A DNA stretch of 64,000 nucleotides from Terebella lapidaria (Eukaryota; Annelida; Polychaeta; Terebellida; Terebellidae): contig OX424556.1 in the NCBI GenBank assembly GCA_949152475.1, forward strand, positions 11,900,664 through 11,964,663. Direction: 5' to 3'. This document shows positions 58,600-64,000 of this stretch, piece after piece. Position 1 is the first letter of the stretch. Each line of letters starts with the position of its first letter. A program made the position numbers and the translations under genes. The notes beneath the pieces are model-generated. The model worked only from the letters and a program-made list of their open reading frames with translations. It was not told the origin of the DNA and did not search any database.

Positions 58600-60260
58600 T
58601 CTGCGGATCTTGACTCCCAGTGTCTACCGAAACAGAGCTTTCGGATATGTCAGAGCATTCTGACAGGGAGGACACGGGAGGGAAGGTGCCTCTGGATCAT
58701 GATCGCAAGATCTCATCTGGGGATGAGTCCCTTGAGCGCGAGCACTCGAGACAAACTCGTCCTCCGGACAGTGGCTAGTTGACTGCATACGGAGTAGACT
58801 CTTCCGGATCAGAATATGGTTCCCACAGTGATGTCGAGAGTGTCCTCAGCAGGACTGACCTCGCGGCTAATGGGGGGCTTGATGACAGTGGAGCCCAGCA
58901 GCTGCTACATACTGATCCCTGCTTTAAACAGTTGATGAATGTAGGCGAGCAGGGCTCTGTAGCTTCGGAACTGCATCTACATTCAACTGAGGAGATGCCC
59001 ATGTTTCTTCAGTTGGATGGGGAATCTTGTCTGGACAGACATCCGGGTGGCTGTGGTTGTCCGGACAAGACTCCATGCGGTTCTACAGCTGCAGACTCTG
59101 GTCTGTTTGCTGAGGAAATATCCGCGAGTTGGGCCGACCGAGTTGAGGCACAGCAGTCTACGCCCCCGGATGGGACATGACTCGCATGAGACTGTTGCCA
59201 AAGGGAAAGACGACACTGAACAGGAGGGCTTCATAATGCTTGTGTACAGGTTGTCCTTATGCAAGGCCCAGCGAATCACGTGGAAGCAGATGGAAGCTGG
59301 GGCAAAACCTAAATCCGCCAACCACGGCGCGTCTGAATCCGGTGCCAAGTCCGGCATGAGAAATCTGCCGCCAAGAGCAAGCGGAAACCCCGAAAGAGTC
59401 CGAGGGCCTCGACCTCCAGCAGCACTCCAATTCCCAGGTCCGGAAATTGGCGAGGTGGTGCCAACGCGCCGGCTCCTTCTGGGAGCCGCGTGGACGGCAC
59501 ATCTGCCCCACCCGGACCAGGTATTAAGGGCCCCTGAACCACGTTGCCCATCGAGGGACCCAAAGGGAGAATCGAAGGGACCCAAAGGGAGATCTTCTTG
59601 GCAGCCATCCATTCGGACCTGGGATGGTCAGGGTTTGGGGCTCTGATGTACGCATGGGAAGAGTACCCCTGAGATCACCCCCAGCGATGCACTCTCATCC
59701 ATGCAGCGGAATACCTTGTGGCATAGATAGATCGTTCTCTGGAAAAGCCACTCCGGTACTGAGCTGAAGCCATGCGGGTCGCGTTCAACCTTGCACACGA
59801 CCAGGGGTTGACGGAAGGGAACCAGCGTAGCCTTGAGAGCTACCAGACTCTGGCAATCGCCCAAGTCAGTTACACGATGCTGAGCTTGCTCAAACTTGCC
59901 TGCGAGAGGTCGTTGATGACTCTGGGTCATCCGCCCTTGGACAGGTCGATGTGCGCCACTCAGACACCTCTGGAGCTGGCGCTTTACTTCATTTCAGTCC
60001 AGAAATGGGGAGAGCGGACAGGGTGGAGATGTTCGTCGCGGTAGCTGAGCTAGACGCAGAGGGCCTCCCTCCTTCCATCCACACAGCCCTGCCAGAGCTG
60101 GCGTCATCGGGGTCGCCCACCAAGCCCCTTCGGACATTGCCAGTGATGCCGACTCCGCCGCCCGGGGGGTATGCTCTACTGCCCCCACTTCGGGATAGGC
60201 GGAGGAAGCCGTCGTCTTCCAATGAAAATGAGGACGATGGCAAGATGGACGAAGACTAGA
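58600..60260 (+). mobile_element. GC-rich, formerly coding-like block within the LTR fossil
   Basis: This stretch has higher GC and longer open segments than its neighbours, with low-complexity, acidic and Ser/Gly/Pro-rich translations. It lies before the polypurine tract and LTR, so it may be a retroelement gag-like or accessory region. I cannot match it to a family, and it is broken. Confidence 0.3.
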
Positions 60261-60602
60261 GGGCCTCGTCGCTGCATGAAGCACTCCCTTGGCACACCAT
60301 CCCTTTTGGCGGAAGACCTTCCTAGGTCATCATCCTTTATGGAATGCCTCGTTCAAAATATTAGCTTGTTTATTAGGGTTTATTAAAAAATTCTTGGAGT
60401 ATTACAGTGTAGTCCGTAAGCCCTGGGGTTGATCCCCATTCTTCCAAATCAGACTCTTAAGGTCTGATCTTCAGCATCAAAACTTCTGGGTACCGCTCAC
60501 CTTGCTTCCTTCTGGTTCTGCCATGTGATATTTCGGTCGTGTCTCCCAGGATTTGAGCCAAGGTGGAACATGTTGGGGACCAACGTTGTAAGAAGGGGGT
60601 AA

Positions 60603-61267
60603 TGTGGCGATTTTGCCCAAAGATTGTTTCTCACACACCATATCGTTTTGGCCGCTTTCCCTTCGAAGCTTGTGTGTCTCCTTCGAGACACATTGTCTTT
60701 CATCGATCCACTGTACTGTTTCTCTGGACTGTGACATCACACCCTTGGTCTCGAGCCCTGGCGGCTATAAATACTGTCATGCCACTTTGACTTTGAGTTG
60801 TCTCGAAGCAGGCAAGGCACGATGTCGACGGTGGGCACATCCATGTGCTCCATGTCCCTTTTGTCAGGCTAGAGAGGGTCCTAGGGCCCCAGGGGCAATT
60901 CCAATCAGGGGCCCAGGAGGGGGGTTACTTTCATACGGGCACTCACGCACCCATGGATCGGTAGTCCTTCGCACTGGGATGGTGCGTACAGGCTCTGGCA
61001 GACCGTCGAGCTATCCAGGGTTCTAACCCCATGGTGGACCCTCAGCAAGACTGGCCAGCAACATGCCCACGTGCTCGTGTCTCAGGAAGCACTTACATGG
61101 CTTTTGGGCTCGACATACCGGGCCATATAACCATAATGATATTATGCTTGATGTTAAGTATCGGGCGGACTAGTACTAGGTCATAGTTAAGTAATCACTA
61201 CGCCTGCCATGACTGTTCCCAAGGTGCAGGGCACTTGCGCCCTAGGTAGCGGGCATCAAACGTTACA
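60603..61267 (+). repeat. LTR of the Ty3/gypsy-like fossil
   Basis: Begins TGTGGCGATTTTGCCC directly after a polypurine tract and ends at a TTACA, giving TG...CA ends and ~665 bp. A TATAAAT-like promoter element is near 60770. The first 16 bases equal those of the solo LTR at 63075. The 3' border is inferred from that comparison. Confidence 0.55.
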
Positions 61268-62907
61268 TTTCTATAATCTGATTTTGTTTACGACTTGTTT
61301 ACATCGTTTTTTGAAGAAATGGTATCGTTCTATAACTTGGCATACTTCATTTTGGAGTCAACGGCAAGTTTCTACTGACTTGCAGACTTCTAGATTGCAA
61401 ATATTGAAGAAGCTGGCAATCTAACCCAATGTCAAGGTGCAGTCCTAAAACGGGATCTCGAGAGCCTGCATATTCGAGGATAATGTTCCTGTGTACATCC
61501 ATCAGGATTCGAAGTATTATTGGGGTGTATTCTACCCAAAAATGTTGATTTCGAAAGATTCTACTCCTACAAAAGCGAGTAAATGCACAAAATTGTGCGG
61601 ACCCAGAAATATGACGGCTAATTATATAAATTAACATTGGGATAAATTGCCAACGTTTTCAATTTTCGCGAAAGAGGTTTTAAATTCGGTAGAACATTGC
61701 CGTTTGACTCCCAGGTGAAGTAGATCTATACCAAGTAATAATCCGATACCATTTATCATCGCAAAAATATCAGCAAAAAAACAGTGTAAACCAGTCAGAA
61801 AAGTATGGTTCGCTTTACCACCGTGCTCATATCGTGTGCGCCTCCAAGCGAGAGCCTTGCATCATAACGTCCAAAATCATCCGCTCGGCTCAGAAATATA
61901 TGACCAATAGGACCACGGCTCCGGTGCACAAGAGTCAAATACATGTAAAGCCCGGTGTGTGATCGAACGAGATCAGTGTGGAGGAAGAGGAAAAGCACAG
62001 ACGTCTCAGGTAATAAAACTTTACTTCATGCAGTAATGATCAGGTTTCTAAATCTGAAATATGATACCTTATGCTTCTTCAATTGATTTTGGACTCTACG
62101 TCTCTAGGCAATTGATTATGTAAGATACATGAAACAGCATGGTTAGATTCCATGATGCTTGACATGTAGTAACCGGTACACGCAGGACAAGCTACTGGCT
62201 GCGCAGGACGAGCTACTGGCTGACTGGATAATTGATACCAGGGGGGGGGGGGGGGGGGGGGTGCAGGAAATAAAGAAAGTAGGGTGGGGGGTTGGGGGGG
62301 GGGGGGTGGGTGTTGCTGCGGCGGCTATTATCAAAGGGCGGATTTAACCCTATGCTACCTGAGGTATTTTCAGAGCCACTCATGGGAATCTTAATTAATT
62401 TGGGAATATTTAGATATCTTCAAATTTGGTATTTTCCACAGAAACAAATTTCTGAAGCTTAAAGGAGGACTTCCAATCAAATTCAAATGCAATTTGCTAA
62501 CATATGAGTTTCACACACATGAAGTATTCATTCAGATTAGATCTACTTTAAAATCTATGAAATTATATTTTTAAAACTACTACCGAATGTAAAATCGAGA
62601 AGAAACCAAACTTAAAGCCTAAGTAAAGTCAAAATAGATGTTCAAATTATATATTTTATATTGAAGCATACATCGAAATAAACACATTGGTTTTTACGAA
62701 ATCGATTTATTTTCATTAGTTATCAAAATATTAAACTATTTGTGCGCAATTTAGGCCATATTTTCAATGTGATATTTTGCCTCATTAGGTATTATAATTA
62801 GTATTCATGACGTCACACCGGGGTATTGATTTTTATTAGTAACTCAGAGTGTCATTTTGACGTTCATTTGCATGGTATTACAAATGTAAATTATTGGAAT
62901 ATGTAGC
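61268..62907. other. Non-coding, AT-rich DNA with a long G tract
   Basis: No gene seen. A ~20-base G run (62242-62261) followed by more G-rich sequence to 62308 is the most marked feature and could form G-quadruplexes. Confidence 0.4.
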
Positions 62908-63074
62908 TATATGAGTTTATACCATGATTATGTAGAGTGGTACACCAGCATAGCAACCATTCCTTTGATACTACCCCTAGCAACCATGGTTGCTATGGGT
63001 GTGACTCTCAGCCTAAAAGCAAAATTGGTTTTCAAATGCTTCGTATGAGATAAATAAATGAAAATAATTGATAT
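62908..63074 (+). repeat. 168-bp repeat, left copy
   Basis: Starts TATATGAGTTTATACC and ends ATAATTGATAT, nearly identical to 63815-63982 at an offset of 907 bp. It contains the 18-bp palindrome TAGCAACCATGGTTGCTA (62978-62995). Confidence 0.9.
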
Positions 63075-63810
63075 TGTGGCGATTTTGCCCTAAGCACGCG
63101 GCAGGTGATTGTAAACATACATGCCATTTATGTGGCCTTTTCGTTCTTGGCCTTGTTTTGACACGCTCCGTTCGAGCGTGCGTTGCCACGGCAACGCATT
63201 GTAATTTACGCTCCAGTAAACTATAACAATGGTTTGATTATACCTCGCGTGAGTCCTACAGCTTGTGGTGTATTATATATACACTGGAGGCTGCTCGGTC
63301 AAGGAGATTGTCCGAGAGAGAGTGACTGGGACACACACGAGGCTCGCCATGAGCTTTGTGTTCCCTAGTTGCGAGTAGTGGGCTCTTAGAGCCCTGGGGA
63401 CGATTTCCATGGGGAGGCCCGGGCTGGGAGAGACAAGTTGCTGACTCGGGGGCGCAAGCCCTGTGGATCGCCAGTTCTCTCCCTTCCCGGGACGTGTGAC
63501 ATAGGCTCTGGCCAGCATGTCGGGACTGTACGGGGTTCCGTCCCCGAGGCAGACCGCGGCTCGCCAGGCCCCTCCAGTTAACACCGTGGTGATGAACCAG
63601 TTTCTGAACGGTGTCCGTAGGCCTGGGAGTGTCAGGTGGGCTGTTACCTGGTTACCGTTAATGCTAGAGTGGTTACCGTGTCCGCAGTGACCTCCGGTGA
63701 GCGGCGCCGCCGCAAGGATCCGGAATAGCGGATGCGCGTCCGCAAGGACTCGCGGTGAGAGGACTATCCTCGAGGATCCCGAAGAGCGGACGATAGTCAA
63801 TAACTTTACA
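63075..63810 (+). mobile_element. Solo LTR (Ty3/gypsy-like)
   Basis: A 736-bp insert begins TGTGGCGATTTTGCCC and ends CTTTACA, with TG...CA ends. It is flanked by ATAT on both sides (63071-63074 and 63811-63814), fitting a 4-bp target duplication. The first 16 bases match the LTR at 60603. No internal retroelement genes are attached. A TATATATAC promoter-like stretch is near 63275. Confidence 0.65.
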
Positions 63811-63814
63811 ATAT

Positions 63815-63982
63815 TATATGAGTTTATACCATGATTATGTAGAGTGGTACACCAGCATAGCAACCATTCCTTTGATACTACCCCTAGCAACCATGGTTGC
63901 TATGGGTGTGACTCTCAGCCTAAAAGCAAAATTGGTTTTCAAAGGCTTTGTATGAGATAAATAAATGAAAATAATTGATATT
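63815..63982 (+). repeat. 168-bp repeat, right copy
   Basis: A second copy of the 62908-63074 unit with only a few differences (for example AAAGGCTTTG against AAATGCTTCG). The two copies would be directly adjacent if the solo LTR were absent. Confidence 0.9.
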
Positions 63983-64000
63983 TTCACTTTTTTGAGCCAC

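Larger units (their letters stand above)
56249..61267 (+). mobile_element. Ty3/gypsy-like LTR retroelement fossil (composite, broken)
   Basis: Recognisable parts on the plus strand: a possible primer-binding site (56249-56266, starting TGGTGGCGATCCTGG just after a TTACA end); an integrase-like stretch (about 56397-56600) with the family's LDQxTQFES and SDG/VERFN type motifs; a polypurine tract (AGAAGGGGGT, 60591-60600); and a 3' LTR (60603-61267). The parts are not in the order or length of a whole element. It is broken in many places (well over five) and looks old. Whether all parts come from one insertion is unsure. Confidence 0.5.

Noticed and set aside
59017-59646. Long overlapping frames on both strands at 58983-59646
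   Set aside because: High GC content lowers stop frequency on both strands. The block lies in a broken retroelement and is not treated as a host gene.
53932-64000. tRNA or rRNA genes
   Set aside because: I looked for cloverleaf arms and conserved box sequences here and elsewhere and found none I could support.

Overview
The window is animal nuclear DNA, most likely from a bivalve mollusc. It has split genes with GT-AG introns, an organic-anion-transporter gene with all family hallmarks, two large C2H2 zinc-finger genes with long AT-rich 3' ends, and abundant repeats. The dominant repeats end in a hairpin next to ACGG/GACG microsatellites and carry tandem core units. That layout recalls the 'pearl' (Helentron-type) elements known from bivalves. 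The bivalve call is an inference from repeat style, not a proof.

Layout. 1-1930: AT-rich DNA, perhaps the 3' end of a gene to the left. 1975-3622: pearl-like repeats on the minus strand. 5343-9017 (+): a compact nine-exon SLCO/OATP transporter whose exon phases sum to an open 881-codon frame. 9140-11963: a second kind of pearl-like element with different ends but the same architecture. 11964-14150: two long inverted repeats and repeat debris. 14151-18264: further hairpin-ended elements in both orientations. 18265-33853 (-): two paralogous zinc-finger genes, 1061 and 881 residues, each with a single long coding exon, a short leader with a small upstream ORF, and a 2-3 kb AT-rich downstream stretch. 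33854-38490: upstream or intron DNA. 38490-51696: a dense head-to-tail and nested array of hairpin-ended elements. 52130-53931: a 5'-truncated LINE with an open reverse-transcriptase frame. 54000-64000: degraded DNA with G/C homopolymers, a Ty3/gypsy-like fossil, and a solo LTR lying exactly between two 168-bp repeats.

How the genes relate. The two zinc-finger genes are tandem duplicates. They share an unrecognised ~58-residue N-terminal domain, a matching first finger cluster, a matching last finger cluster, and the same 5' splice layout. They look like nuclear DNA-binding regulators. The transporter is unrelated. Most remaining DNA belongs to the hairpin-ended family. Its ~135-bp core unit carries a perfect nuclear-receptor DR1 site and several TCAAGGTCA half-sites, so the family could spread receptor-binding sites.

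The most noteworthy signals are (1) the shared N-terminal domain of the zinc-finger pair, (2) the 29-30-nt terminal hairpins whose sequence changes together with the opposite end in different subfamilies, (3) the periodic DR1 arrays, and (4) the solo LTR at a repeat junction.
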